DNA from: Neopestalotiopsis rosae
Taxonomy: Eukaryota > Ascomycota > Sordariomycetes > Amphisphaeriales > Sporocadaceae
Direction of reading: 5' to 3'
Assembly (NCBI GenBank): GCA_023078685.1
Contig: JALGAS010000003.1
Span: 3,348,001 to 3,412,000 of the forward strand
DNA: 64,000 nucleotides
The notes under the pieces were generated by a model, which did no database searches, was not told where the DNA came from, and saw only the letters and a program-made list of their open reading frames with translations. Shown piece by piece: positions 24,271-36,083 of this stretch (positions within the stretch are counted from its first letter, which is position 1; each line of letters starts with the position of its first letter). Made by a program: the position numbers and the translations under genes.

Positions 24271-26076
24271 ATGCGTGGTCTTACTTTAATGTCTTTTACC
24301 TTGGCAAGCAACCTTGCAGTTGCCTCTGCCTCCTCCCTTCCTATAATGCTGCGTGATGTCTCACCTGACATGACGTGCGGAAATACAGGAGCTGGCACAG
24401 CTGGATACACATGCGAGACTGGCTTGGTAAGTTTACATCTCACAAAGACATAATACCACATCACATGTACTAATTATATGTTATAGTGCTGCTCACAATA
24501 GTCAGTTCTCTTGAAAAGCGCTACACCTTGATCATGTACTAATACAAATACAGTGGCTACTGCGGCAATACCACCGACTATTGCAGTTCTAGTAATGGCT
24601 GCCAAGCTGCCTTTGGCGCCGCTTGCATTGACGACGGTGGTTCGGGCGATGATGGAGAAGATCGATGTGGTCCCAGCTTTAACAATGCCGTGTGCGCTTC
24701 AAACGAGTGCTGCTCTGCTGAAGGGTATGATTTGGCTCTTACTTTCACGACGAGAACAGCGACTGATGATTGTTCCCAGATACTGTGGCACAACGGTCGA
24801 CCACTGCAAGGCTCCAGATTGCTTGTTCAACTTTGGACCGGCTTGCGATGCCAATAAGATCCCTTCGGGCACCAATACTTCGACCTTGACTCGAGCCAAG
24901 CTTGGCAGTATAGCGTATGGCGGTGCTGGTATCTACAGCTGTGAGACCGCAGGCACCGTGGCTATCACCTATGATGACGGTCCGAGTGGCTACACCAGCG
25001 ACCTTCTCGATCTTTTGGCCAAGTACAACGCCAAGGCCACCTTTTTCATCACTGGCAACAACAATGGCAAGGGAGAAATTGACAACACCAGTCTCGCCTG
25101 GCCTGCCGTGATCCAACGCCAGCACGCCGATGGACACCAAATCGCCTCTCACACCTGGTCTCACGCCGATCTCAGCAACATCACCTCGCTTCAGCGCAAG
25201 AACGAGATGATCAAGAACGAAATGGCCCTCCGCAACATTTTGGGTTTCATCCCAACCTACATGCGACCCCCTTACTCGTCCTGCACGGCCGAGAGCGGCT
25301 GCGAGTCGGATCTGGCCGACCTGGGCTACCACGTCGTCTACTTTGACCTCGACACCCAGGACTACCTGCACGACAGTCCCGATCTGATCCAGACGTCCAA
25401 GGACATTGTCGACCAGTTCTTTGACGGCCACGTCGCCTCGGATTTTGACGCCCTGGCCATTGGTCACGACATTCACTACCAGACCGTCTACAACCTGACC
25501 GAGTACATGCTCAAGGAGATCCAATCGCTCAACTACACGGCTGTGACGGTGGGCGAGTGTCTCGGCGACCCGGTCGAGAACTGGTACCGCGTCGATTCGA
25601 GCACCAGCGTCATCTCGAGCAGAGTAAGTTCCGCTACCACTGTAGCCAGTGCGACCACATCTTCCATCAAGTCCAGCACTGTCACTTCTGCCGTTGCCTC
25701 GACGCTTAGCAGCGTCCTTACCACTGCTACTACTTCTACTACTACCCGTGCTGCAAGCAGCAGCAGCATCATCACTGTCGTGAATCCTACAACCACTTCT
25801 GCCAGAGCCTCTAGCACTACTACCACTACTGCTTCCGCTCCTACCACTACCAGCTCCAACAACAACTCTTCGTCCTCAGGTTAGTCCCCTTGTTCATATC
25901 ATGCTCTTCAACTTCAGCCCTTATTTTTGCTATGAACACTCTCGCTTCCGACGTTTTCACTACTCTTTTCATGATCTGTACACGTATCAGTGCATCATGA
26001 CTAACAGAAAGCTAACTCTGTAGGATTTCTAGGCTCTTTCTGGGACTGGCTAAAGGGCATCTTTGGACGTCACTAA
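24271..26076 (+). CDS. Chitin deacetylase, CE4 (NodB) domain with two CBM18 chitin-binding modules
   Basis: Removes N-acetyl groups from chitin or chitooligomers, producing chitosan in the wall or masking chitin. Five exons: 24271-24426, 24487-24500 (only 14 nt), 24554-24724, 24780-25879 and 26024-26076, for 497 residues. A signal peptide precedes two hevein-type modules (residues about 36-80 and 91-133, with CCSQYGYCG and CCSAEGYCG cores). The NodB domain carries all five CE4 motifs: TYDDGPSG, HTWSHADL (metal-binding His pair), RPPYSS, DLDTQDY and IGHDIH. A Ser/Thr-rich linker follows, and the last exon adds FLGSFWDWLKGIFGRH, an amphipathic aromatic tail rather than a GPI signal. The protein is secreted, and the linker would be O-glycosylated. 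Confidence 0.93.
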
Positions 26077-26614
26077 GAAGACGTATTTCTGGTTGTTTTA
26101 TATTTGGGTAGGAAGACCTGTGGATCACAAATGAAAAAGTTTATGGAGTTGCTGCACTGCGCATTGGACTATTTATTCAGTAGGAATCAAAGGCAGCGAT
26201 GATGGTATTTAATGTAATGATAAGCAAAGAAAGAAATGATACGACAATAAACACATGCAAAAATGGCATTGAGCTTTTCTTTTTTCGTTTTTTTTTAACA
26301 CGTTCTAACTGTTCAACTCTTCACAAACAAGACCGTTGACTCGTATAACCGGAGCATGGCCATGCAGCATACTTATGTCGCCCACCCAGACACTAACAAT
26401 AGTATACCATATCTCGGTTCATTCCGCCCCACGCAGCAATCAGCAAAATTCTGCACCATAGTGCCAAATTCGAATATCCACATCCCAAAAAGTCCTCAAA
26501 CAATAGAATTCTCGTCACCCTTCGACATAATTGTCAATAATGTCAATAATCTTCAACAACAACCAATCACGTGGTCTTCTGCAAACAGAAGACAGTGACA
26601 CATAATCTCCCACT
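26077..26614. other. Intergenic 3' flank
   Basis: Downstream flank of the chitin deacetylase, A/T-rich with T- and A-runs, leading to the tRNA gene. No other feature is evident. Confidence 0.5.
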
Positions 26615-26711
26615 GTCGCTTTAGCTCACTTGGGAGAGCGCCAGACTGAAGCCCCAAACTTCAGGACCTTACGATATCTGGAGGCACTGTGTTCGATCCA
26701 CAGAAGCGACA
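26615..26711 (+). tRNA. tRNA-Phe (GAA) with a 24-nt intron
   Basis: A full cloverleaf can be drawn. The 7-bp acceptor stem is perfect (GTCGCTT with AAGCGAC). The D arm has GCTC/GAGC, the anticodon stem is CCAGA/TCTGG, and the T arm is CTGTG-TTCGATC-CACAG, followed by discriminator A. The anticodon GAA is at 26648-26650. A 24-nt intron at 26652-26675 sits after position 37, the canonical site. The intron contains 'cttcag', which can pair with the anticodon loop as in other nuclear tRNA introns. The T-loop sequence GTTCGATCC is the internal B box. Confidence 0.97.
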
Positions 26712-27388
26712 TATCTTTTCTTTTGCCTTTTTGACTGATTAATCTTGTCACATTAATTCCATCACCCGATGGACTTAATAGGCAGCATATGTATGTTTTT
26801 GTTATAAAATTTTGGCATGTGACTGTCTTTATTGCATTAGATATAGGGCGTCATTACAATCAAGTAACTTTTATTTCATGTGATGCCATAGTTTATTCAT
26901 TCACGAGCTATATAACTTCCTGGTCTCTGTTTGTTTGCGACCTGTTTCAAGGTGCTGCATTGCCTTATATCAAATTATTATCCTTGGCAGCTACCTATCT
27001 CCCTCATTGCGCAATCCATAAGCTTGTATTTAATAGAACGACTCTTCTCTCTTCCTTTCCTTTACGTTCTACCTGCTGTTTTTTTTCACAAGCTGTTTTC
27101 TCCTTTCTCCATCATGTAGCTCTTCCATGATTCCATGACGCATAAGAGGTTCTTGAAAGACACATTAGAGTGGGCGAAAATGTATTCTCAGAGCATCATA
27201 TTCTCAAGTATTCCGACAAGTCAATTGCGGTGAAAGCTTGAAGTACAATTGCATAATTATTACAGCCGCAAATTATATCGAAGTAGTCCAGCACGTCGGA
27301 ACAGAGAATGCCAAGTCATGATACAATGATGCCAACGGCTTCGCAAGTATGCTGCATTTCTTCGTCTTGCAAGACGCACGTGGTTGAT
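26712..27388. other. AT-rich intergenic region
   Basis: This gap runs from the tRNA to the 3' end of the large minus-strand gene. Short T-rich frames are present; I see no gene. Confidence 0.5.
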
Positions 27389-30300
27389 TCAAGACAATCC
27401 GAAACGGCGAATGCGACGACGAGGAGCTCCAGCGGGTGACTTGTTCAATGTGTTTTCGTGGGTGCTGCGTAGTCCTGCAAAGTTGTCGTGGGAGTGCCCC
27501 GTATGGGCAATGACTGAAGATCCCTCGGATGGAGGGACGCATTCGAATGATGAAGTGTTCGATAAGGTCTCATGGCTACGATCGCCGTGCTCACTGATGT
27601 GGCTGTTCAATGAGATGGGGCTCTTGTTGCCGTGAGCGTCAGGGCTCATGTGCTTCAACGGACTGAAACGACCGTGAGAGCTGTCCAACTCGGCCGGGCG
27701 AGGTCCTTGACGAGAGCTTGATCGACTTTTATGGTTCGTAAACTCTACTGCAATGATTAGCATGTGTTGTATGTATTGCACGATTGAATACCCACTCACC
27801 AATCTGTTTGACCTCTTTCTCTTCAGCCGTGTCTGATCCAAGCTCCGACTCATTCGAGAGCTGATAATGGGCGTTCCCGTCGTTGCGGTCCTCATCCGAA
27901 GCACAGGATTCTATGGAGATGTGACTTGTAGTCAGATGGCTGAAATAACGCGGCATTGAAGAATATGTTGATGTTGCAGGGTCATCAAAGGAACCAAAGC
28001 CAAGGCCAAAACCGAAAAGACCAGAGTGCTTACCGGCGCGCAAGAGCTCATCCTCGACCATCTGCTCTGCCATCTGCTCTGCTTGTTGTTCAAAATGACC
28101 TTGGTCGTGTCCCCATGAATTGCGCCTGACTTGTGGCTGAGGATCAATCTCATCCCAGTCGGCATCAGCAGGCGTTGCAGGCATATCGTCAAATCGATCT
28201 TGGCTGGGTGACAGTTCAGGTTCCGAGTCAGCACCTCGTTCATCCTATGAACAAAATGCATTGCCAGATGGCATCTTCCACAGGGGGTCCTCTTGTGGAA
28301 AGTTTTCATTGGGGAGATTGTCCTGCTCGAATGGGTTGTCAACTCTTGTAGCGAACTCCGGTTTTCGCTGGGTACGGGATTTCTGGCTAGAGCTGGTGGA
28401 TGGGTGGCTACTGTAGGGCGACCCAGTTGACTTTGGAAGTTCCACATTGCAAGCATCGTCAGGCTTTGGCTTAGAGTGCTTAGAGACTGTCGATTCCATT
28501 TGCATGGGAAGATCGTTTGATCTTGGTCCAGATTGGTACGAGTGAATACTGCTTCTGCCACTGTTTGTTTGGGAACCTGCAAGGGCGGAGGAGTTGTCTT
28601 CTTTGGTGGCATGGCCAACAGAGGTCTTGAAGTCTTGACCTTTATCACTGCCCTTGGATGCAGTTGCGCCAGATTTCTCGCTTGATCTCTTCGTCGACTC
28701 CCTGCTGCGCGTCGTAGACTTTGCCTCGCTGACGTGACTTTCGGGATCGTGAGCAGCGGAACCAGTCCACTGGTGAAAGTTCTGGTTGCTTGCTGGCGTA
28801 TCAAAGTTGGGGGCTTGATCAAAGATGCCTCGAGATCGTGTAAGCTCCTCATCCTCAAAGACATGAGAACCTTCAAGCCGGTCTTGGTCAAGTGTCCATC
28901 CCGAATCTGGGGTCTTGGAAGGTCCATGATCAAGACGCGAAGCTGATCTGTGTTCTGAGCCTACATTGGTTGCAAGATATTCGTCCATGGCAGCAACTCT
29001 TCCATAAGAAGCCATCTGAATGCTCCCCGTCTTGGACTGCCTGGACGAAACTCGTTCACTCCTTCTCTCGAGCTCGGAAGCCTCATCGTGTACAACTGGC
29101 TGCTGGTATGAAGAACCTGAATGAGATTTCTGAAGAGTGTCTCGTGAGCCAGAAGGTGGCAAGAGTGGACTAGTTTTTCGAGGAGTCTTGCGACTTGGCT
29201 TGTAGGAAAAGTTCTTCACGTCCGATCGAGTAGCGCCAGAGCGGCGAGAGACATTCGACTGTTTGGTCACTTCTGAATTGGTGTCAGGGGCGACTCGATA
29301 ATTTTTCTTGGCCGGTCTATCTCGCGTGCTCTTACGAGAGCCACTCTTCTCAGAGTTGCGTGCCTCGAAAGCGACAGACTCGATGGAGGTCTTGGACTGT
29401 TGCTCAACAAGTTTGCTAAGAGGCGATCGGGTTTGGGCGCCTCTGGTCGAAGGCAATTTGTCTGATCGTGAGCTTGTGCGACGTACTCTGGGTTCTCCAG
29501 TCGGAGATGACGCTCGGTCACTTCCCTCTTCCGGCGTTGAAAGAGAGTCTGTACGTCTGTTCCGACGCCCATTAGAAATGAATGACGAAACAGTCTGCAG
29601 AAGGCTATCTCGCTTGCTGTGGCCCTTCTGGAGATCTTTCCGAGAGGAACCCTGCTTATTGGAGATTACTGTACTTGTTGGAGAATCGTAGCCTCGACGC
29701 TTTTTATCGACTGGCAGTGCGGGTGTCTGTCAGACCTTGTCAGCATATTATTCATCAAAACAGGAATCAGATACACCTACCATCAGGAAATCACTACCAA
29801 CGCCGCTTTCAGTCACCTCGGAATCAGTGTAATCGGCCGTCATGATACACCGGCGGCAATAATCTGGCTCTGGGATCTCGCCCTTCTTCAGCGGATGGGT
29901 CATGTGGTAACCCTTCGATCTCGTCTTCCCGCAGCCAGCACATATGTGCATATGCATAGTGGGCGTCGAAGGAGGAGTCTGATCCGTTCCATCCTTGGCA
30001 CTTTGCTTCTTCTTTTTCGAGCTCTTGACACCTTCGTCCCTACCCTCATCAGGTCTGTTCTCTTGAGAATGATGTCCACTCCGAGATGCTTCGTCCTTTG
30101 TGAGTTGGGCCTTGTCATTAGTTTCACAATTCTGTCGGATCTGTCCTTCATCGGGTTGCACCAGGGAGGAAGACTGAGCCAAAGGTGCGAAACCATCAGA
30201 GTGTGAGACGAAAAGAGGAGGCGGAGGTGGTGGAATAACAAAGCCTTGCTGAGGCTGAGCGAAAACTGGCGTGCCCATCTGCGGCATCTGCGGGATATGA

Positions 30301-31437
30301 TGCGTGTTGTTAGGCTGCTGGAAACCCATGACGTGTGTGTATGGCATCCGGTAGCCAGAGTTTTGGGCTTGCTGGGGACTCATGTTCCCGGCTAGATTAT
30401 TGGTGGCGCCAGCGGGTGTCGGTACATGACCAACAGCACCAGTGCTTGACCACATCATCGGAGGAGCTTGGCTGGGAAATTGCTGAAAGCTAGCCGGCAG
30501 GGTTGAAAAACTTGGATGGAATTGTGAGGGAGCAAGTGGCGAATAGTCCGACCCATTGGGATGGACCAATGGTACAGTGGAATCTGCAATTGAATCGTTC
30601 TCATCAGGCTCGTCATCGTACACTGCGAACCGTGTCCTCTCAGGCTCGGGCGGATGGGACAGCGTATGGCTGCGCCGCTTCGACTTCAAAGTCACTCGAC
30701 TCGAGCTAGGAGAGTAGTCTCTGAGTTGTCGTGGCGCATTGGTGTTGGACTTGGGACTGCGTAGGATACTCTTGAGCGTCGAATTGGAGCGCGAAGAGGA
30801 TCTCGAAGAGCCTTGACCTGGGGATCTCTCAAGCTCATTCCTCTCGGGTGACTCTTCGTAGTCGGAAGGAAGCTCGATAACTCGTGGTGTTGGCGTGCTG
30901 TACGCCGACTTTGATCTTGGCTGTGGGTGGGGGATGCTTTGGCGGCGACCACGTTGGAAGCTGGGTCGAGTTGGAATGCCAAAGGCTTCGCTCAAGAAGT
31001 CAAAGCCATGATCGCTATTCTTCTTTCGCGCAATGGCAGGTCTGCCAGAGCTGGTCGTCGTGACGTAGATATTGCTATCTGGGAGGTAGACCTTGTCATC
31101 ATCTGGCAGATGCTGGTACGGGGTTGAGCCACTGCTCCTACTGAATGTTAGCGTGATTTCTATCATCGGTTCGGATATAGAAAGATGAAAACTGTTGGCT
31201 AGATTTTGAGATGAGTTCAAGACAATGAACACGAGGTTCATGGCCGCGCTCGGCAAGCTCGTAGTCGGCAGCCGAGGAGTGGTTCGGAGCTTCTCAGAAG
31301 GAGCGACCGAGAGTAGTCTAAAAAGCACTGGAACGACATCGCTGTTGTTGATGGCAAAGGTCCTGATCCGGAAACGAAGTTGACGATGGAAATTACACTT
31401 ACTTACTGCCTCGATGGGCGCCTTTCGACTTCCACAT
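27389..31437 (-). CDS. Large, mostly disordered protein with a CxxC...HPL...CRRC cluster, function unknown
   Basis: Six exons on the minus strand fit in frame: 31403-31437, 29781-31137, 28282-29726, 28034-28203, 27800-27910 and 27389-27747, for 1158 residues. The chain is rich in Ser, Arg, Pro and Gln with SR-like stretches and a run of eight prolines. Its one compact conserved-looking part is HICAGCGKTRSKGYHMTH, then HPLKKGE and YCRRC, a probable zinc-binding cluster around residue 430. The 3' half has acidic WDEIDPQ and EEKEVKQIG segments. The 28204-28281 intron is inferred: its donor (gtggaa) is weak, but it removes an in-frame TAG at 28245 and has a ctgac branch site. The first exon is also uncertain. 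A nuclear or scaffold role would be a guess. Confidence 0.7.
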
Positions 31438-32277
31438 GGCCTCAACCTTCTGCGACGCGTTTGACCATGTAGACGATGGTGCAACTTTGGAATCGATGTG
31501 ACGGAAGTATTTATCGAATTGGAAGCACACGAATCAGGAACAGGACAATTAATGCAAAGAACAACTGATTCGATGCCACGAATTGATGGGATGAATGTGA
31601 AGATGCCCTAAAAAGGCAAAGAAAGATTGCAAAGATGATTGAACTTTGTGGACCAAGAAGTGGAATGGGAAACCTGGGACAGACAGGCGACAGTGAAGTG
31701 AAGAAGAAATGGAACGAATGCAAAAATTGAGAGGTCGTTTGGCTATGCCTGAAAATGAAGAGCTCCTCGTTGTTACCGATCGCACTGGGCAACCAAGGAA
31801 TGGATCAAAGGTAGTGCTCCCAGCATGCGTCTGATACTTTTCACCACCACGAGCTAGAGTTGGTGGGGGACAACGATGAGAAAAGGCATCACCCATACCC
31901 ATTGTTGCAAACGGAAAGCTTTTTTTCTCGTACATTTCGAAACCCCGTACATTTCAAAACACAACTCATGCCCAAGTCATCTTCAGTTGCGTCAAACCAA
32001 AATCTTGAAATGCTGACCATTTAAAACAAGACCTCCATAAGATAGACTTGATGATAAAGAGGCAGTAATGGGCACAGTCTACTGTTCGATACATTCACGT
32101 GAAACGGGCAAGTCACGGTCGAGTTGGATTCATGTTGGCTTATACGCTTTATTTCTCTTAGCTTTTGTACACAAATGATACCTGCCGGGCTGATCTTTTC
32201 CGGCCAAATTTTGTGACCCCGTGAAATGCCTCAACAGCTGGCAAATATGGGTCGTCTATCAAACATGGGTGACCCAT
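31438..32277. other. Upstream region of the disordered-protein gene and 3' flank of STT3
   Basis: About 840 bases holding the promoter or leader of the minus-strand gene on its left and the STT3 3' end on its right. No further feature was recognised. Confidence 0.5.
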
Positions 32278-34858
32278 CTAATCAACTCTCAGAACTCTGG
32301 GGCCACGCTTCTTGCTGCCCTTCTTCTTCTTGTGTCCGCGCTCAAATGCTGCGGCAGCGCCGTGGTCACGACCAACATTGTCAAGGTCCTTGACCTTGTA
32401 GATACGGATGATCCAGTTCTCACTGGTGAAGGCCTCCTCAACCGTGTTGAGAACGGGACCCTGATCCGGGAGTCTGACACCACGAACACGGTCGGCAGCC
32501 TGTCCAGGAGGGAACAGGCTGTTGTAGTTGTAGTACGACATCTTGTACCTAGTAGTTATTAGTCACTCATTGTCTTGTAGGTGGAAGGGGGAATCTTACA
32601 TCAAGCTGTTCTTCATAGTGTCAGTGGCTCCCTCATCGACGCGGTACTCGCCACGCTGGGTAAAGAAGTCTCGCTCCTTGACCTCCTCGGGCCAGATACC
32701 CTCGGCAATACGGACCATCCAGAGAAACTTGTTAATGTCATCTCCAGAGTATCCAAGGAGACCACCAAAGACAACCAAGACATAGTCAACCTCATGTTGA
32801 CGCATGATTGGGTAGCTGACCTCTTCTCGAGAGCTCATGGCCTTGCCAACAGTGGCAATGTGGGTGTTGTTCCACGTGTTGTTGTCAACCAGGGTGGGTC
32901 GGTCTGCCATGCCACCAATTTGGTAGCCGTAGTCCCACCAAGACATGATCTTGGCATCCTCCTTGGTGTTCTGGCGAAGCCACTGGTAGGCCTCACGGTA
33001 GTCATCAATGATGTGCTGGCTTCCGTCAGGCATCTTACTAGCGAGAACGACTGAAGGGCTAGAGTAGGCATTGGACGTAACCCAAGTGCAGTGAAGAACG
33101 AAGAGAAGAAGGTAGAGAGTCATGGCGGCAGCCACGACAGCCTTGGATGCGACACTGTAGATGCCAATGTAGGGAGCAGAGGCAATACGCAGGCCGCCCT
33201 TGTTCTTCTTGGCGGCAGCTTCGGCAGCCTCCTCGGAAACTTCCTCAACGGGGGCGGGAGAGTCGGCAACGAGGTAGGTGTCGAGCAGCTGAGAGACGGC
33301 CATGGCAGCGGCAACGCAAACCACGGGAGTGAGCGTGAGCATCAAGCGCACCATGACTCCGGCAAAGTAACTTCCGAACACGGCGTAGACGACGATGAAG
33401 ACGTGCTGGTCCTCGAGCTTCTGGAAGCAAAGGTAGACTCCAGCAGGGAACAGCCAGATGAGCATGTTCAAGTCGAAGAAGAAGGCGGGCCAAGCGGTAG
33501 GCTGGTGCTCGGACACGGACGCAATGATGGGAATGTGAATCTTGGCGTAGCCGGTGTCCCAGAGGGAGTAGAATCGACCAGACCAAGGGGCAACGTAACC
33601 AGCCGAGGTCAGTCCAATGATACCGAGGACACCGATACCAAAGATAGCGCCGACTGAGACGTAAAGGAACGTCTGGAACTGCTTGCTGGGCACTGCGGAT
33701 CGGACGTACTGCAGGAAGGCCACAATTTGGAGGAATCCAAAGACACCTGTATTCAGTCAGTAAAATGCGCATGGTGATAATGACGTTGGAGGAACTAACC
33801 CAGAGCAGGCATGTGCTCACTGGTGCGGACAGGCGAGAAACCGACGAAAGGAATCTGCATGCTGGCGATTGTGCCCAAAGCGTACCAGGTGGTGTAGGAA
33901 ACATAGAGTCTGCTGCTGTATCTGCCCATCAAGATCAAGACGAGGGAGTGCAGAGGCAGCAAACAGGTGATGAAGGCGTAGCCACCCCACGAGGCAACCA
34001 TGTAGCCGTAGAAGAGAGCGCACATGGCACCCCACATGACCGAGCCCTGCTTCAGCGCCTTGATCCACAAATAAAAGGTGAAGACTAGAAGGAAGATGGC
34101 AATGGCCTCGTTGTCGTACGAACCGGCGACGGATCGAGAAATGTAACCGGGGGCAATACCCATGAAGACAGCGGCAAGGAGGCCGGCGGAAGGCGAGGTG
34201 GTCATCTCATTGGTGAGGAGATAGGCGGCAAAGGCCGTCAAGCCGGAGCAAGCAGGTGCCAAAAGCACACAGATGTTGCGAATATCGACGGGGACAGAGA
34301 GCAGTCGGAGGAGGTGGTAAAAGACACCGCTGGTGACCATGAGGCCGGGGTACAGAGTACCACCGGTAACTCGACCAAGCGGGTGCCAGGTTCGGTCATC
34401 GAACCAGTCCCAGAAGTTGTAGAAACCATTGGCGACCAGGTACTTGGTAGCTCTAAAGTTGAACCAGGGATCGACTGGGTCATGTTAGCAATTCGTGATG
34501 CGGCTCGAGGGAAGGAGGGTGAAGCTTGTCGGAAGCTGTGGAACATACACTCGTGGATGATACTCTCGAAACCTGTATGACGTTTGGGTTAGCGACTTGT
34601 TCTTGCGAGAGACGGATCAATTGAAGCTATGGTGAGCTCCAAATGATGCAGACGAGCTTGAGTCGACGTCGGCGACGGACAGTCGCCCGAGAGTCAATGG
34701 CAGAGCGACTTACGAATGACTGAGAATAGACGGGAAGCTACAGCAGCTGCTGCGATGAAGGCGAGGATGAGGACCCTAAGTAAGGTCTTTGTGCTCTTGT
34801 TCTGGCCCAGACCAGCAAGGACCTGAATAGGTGAAGGTGACTCCGTTGCGACCGCCAT
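32278..34858 (-). CDS. STT3: Oligosaccharyltransferase catalytic subunit STT3
   Basis: Transfers the preassembled oligosaccharide from dolichol pyrophosphate to Asn in NxS/T sequons in the ER lumen. Exons on the minus strand: 34714-34858, 34549-34572 (24 nt), 33800-34474, 32600-33746 and 32278-32548, for 753 residues, the family norm. The first luminal loop has [17 protein letters not shown] with the acidic metal-binding residues. [11 protein letters not shown] and [13 protein letters not shown] segments follow, with many membrane spans. The signature [21 protein letters not shown] lies in the luminal C-terminal domain, and [19 protein letters not shown] bridges the last intron. The C-terminus is basic ([14 protein letters not shown]). 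It acts upstream of calnexin in glycoprotein maturation. Confidence 0.97.
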
Positions 34859-35558
34859 TGTCGCGCTGGACGTAGTCTGTCTTCACGAGAGTGTGTTGTG
34901 GTGTTAAGGAGGTTTGGTGAGCATGGAACCTCGATACTTTTTTTGGTGGTTTCCCTGAACTCTACCTGGGTGTAGGTGCAGGTGCGACGACCAGACAATC
35001 GAGAGGACAGCTAATCCGCTTCTTGGCAATTTGAGCTGTCCAACGGGACACTCCACGCGTCCTTGTCGCAGGGGCCAGGGCGAAGCAGGGGTCCCGCTAA
35101 CGCTAGTGAATAGCTCGCACCGCCGCACAAAAGTGGGGCCGCTGCGTTTGTAGGCCGTGGTCAGTCAAGACAGCGGCAGAATAGACACTGATTATACACT
35201 TAGCATCAAAGATTAGGACAATGGGTAATCATGTTGAAGAGAATGATTGTTCATTTATAGTGATGCTCAGAGACAGTTCTGGTGTAGTCAGTGCCAAGGG
35301 GCAACTGGTGACAAGAGAGATACTCGGACTGATTTGATGCAAGCTACTACATAGTATTCAATCTGTCTAGATATTATACATGTCTGCTTTTACCTACAAG
35401 CTATTAGAAAAGCTGCACTTTTTCAAAATAATCATATTTCTCATACTCTTGACGCCAAATATTGTGACTAGAAATGTGCTTCATTGATATTGTACCCAGC
35501 CTGTCTCTTGACATCAAAACTCGAGCATCTTCTCTCAAAACCACTCTACCAAATATGC
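34859..35558. promoter_or_regulatory. STT3 upstream region and 3' flank of the DUF1772-type gene
   Basis: This gap contains the STT3 promoter and leader next to 34858. No other gene is visible. Confidence 0.5.
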
Positions 35559-36083
35559 TCAGCTCAGAGCCGCATACAAACCAACACAACCAGCAACAAA
35601 AGCAGCACCTCCGCGATACAAGTTGTAGAAGGCCCACTTGTCAATAAGAGCATGACCATTGTCCTCCTCCTGGATGCCCATCTCCTCGCCCAGGGTCAGC
35701 ACGTCGCCCACTGCCGGCCCCAGCGCCTTGACCTGCTGCTCCTTGTCGAGCAGCTGTTTAGCAATGGGCCGGATGACGGCATAGGTATACGGCATCACGC
35801 TCGCGGCCAAGAGCGCAGCCAGGGCATAGGCTCGCGATGACTTCCCCGGCAGCTTGTACGCCAGGTAGGCATTGAGCAGCGCCGGGATGGCAAAGGCGGG
35901 TGGCAGGGCCTTGCCCGTGGTCTTGAACATCTTGGCCCATTGCTGGAGCATAATGGGCGTCGGTAGTTCGAGGAGTCGGGGCGCAACAAAGAAAGAGAGG
36001 CCGAGGTTGAGACCCGACGCCGTGGTCAGAAGCACAACGCTCGTTGCCTGCGTCACGCGAATGTGGGGAGGAAGTTGGGCCAT
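35559..36083 (-). CDS. DUF1772-type small integral membrane protein
   Basis: A single exon of 174 residues beginning at the ATG at 36083 (MAQLPPHIRVTQATSVV). Four hydrophobic segments are visible: TSVVLLTTASGLNLGLSFFV, ALPPAFAIPALLNAYLAY, AYALAALLAASVMPYTYAVI and a C-terminal GGAAFVAGCVGLYAAL. This layout, with R-P after the third span and a late W-x-x-x-N segment (KWAFYNLYRG), matches the DUF1772 family. That family includes anthrone oxygenases, but most members stand alone and have no known role. No polyketide synthase or other biosynthetic gene lies nearby, so no metabolic role is inferred. Confidence 0.75.
   Translation of the reverse strand: MAQLPPHIRVTQATSVVLLTTASGLNLGLSFFVAPRLLELPTPIMLQQWAKMFKTTGKALPPAFAIPALLNAYLAYKLPGKSSRAYALAALLAASVMPYTYAVIRPIAKQLLDKEQQVKALGPAVGDVLTLGEEMGIQEEDNGHALIDKWAFYNLYRGGAAFVAGCVGLYAALS

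Noticed and set aside
28245..28247. TAG in the disordered-protein gene as a recoded (readthrough) stop
   Set aside because: The context is not the TGA-CTA readthrough signal, and a frame-preserving intron with a branch site can remove it, so splicing is the simpler reading.
33091..33657. Open frame opposite STT3
   Set aside because: It is antisense to a highly conserved gene, and its composition mirrors the STT3 codons.
35559..36083. DUF1772-type gene as part of an anthraquinone-type polyketide cluster
   Set aside because: No polyketide synthase, thioesterase, transporter or regulator is nearby; its neighbours are STT3 and an adhesin.
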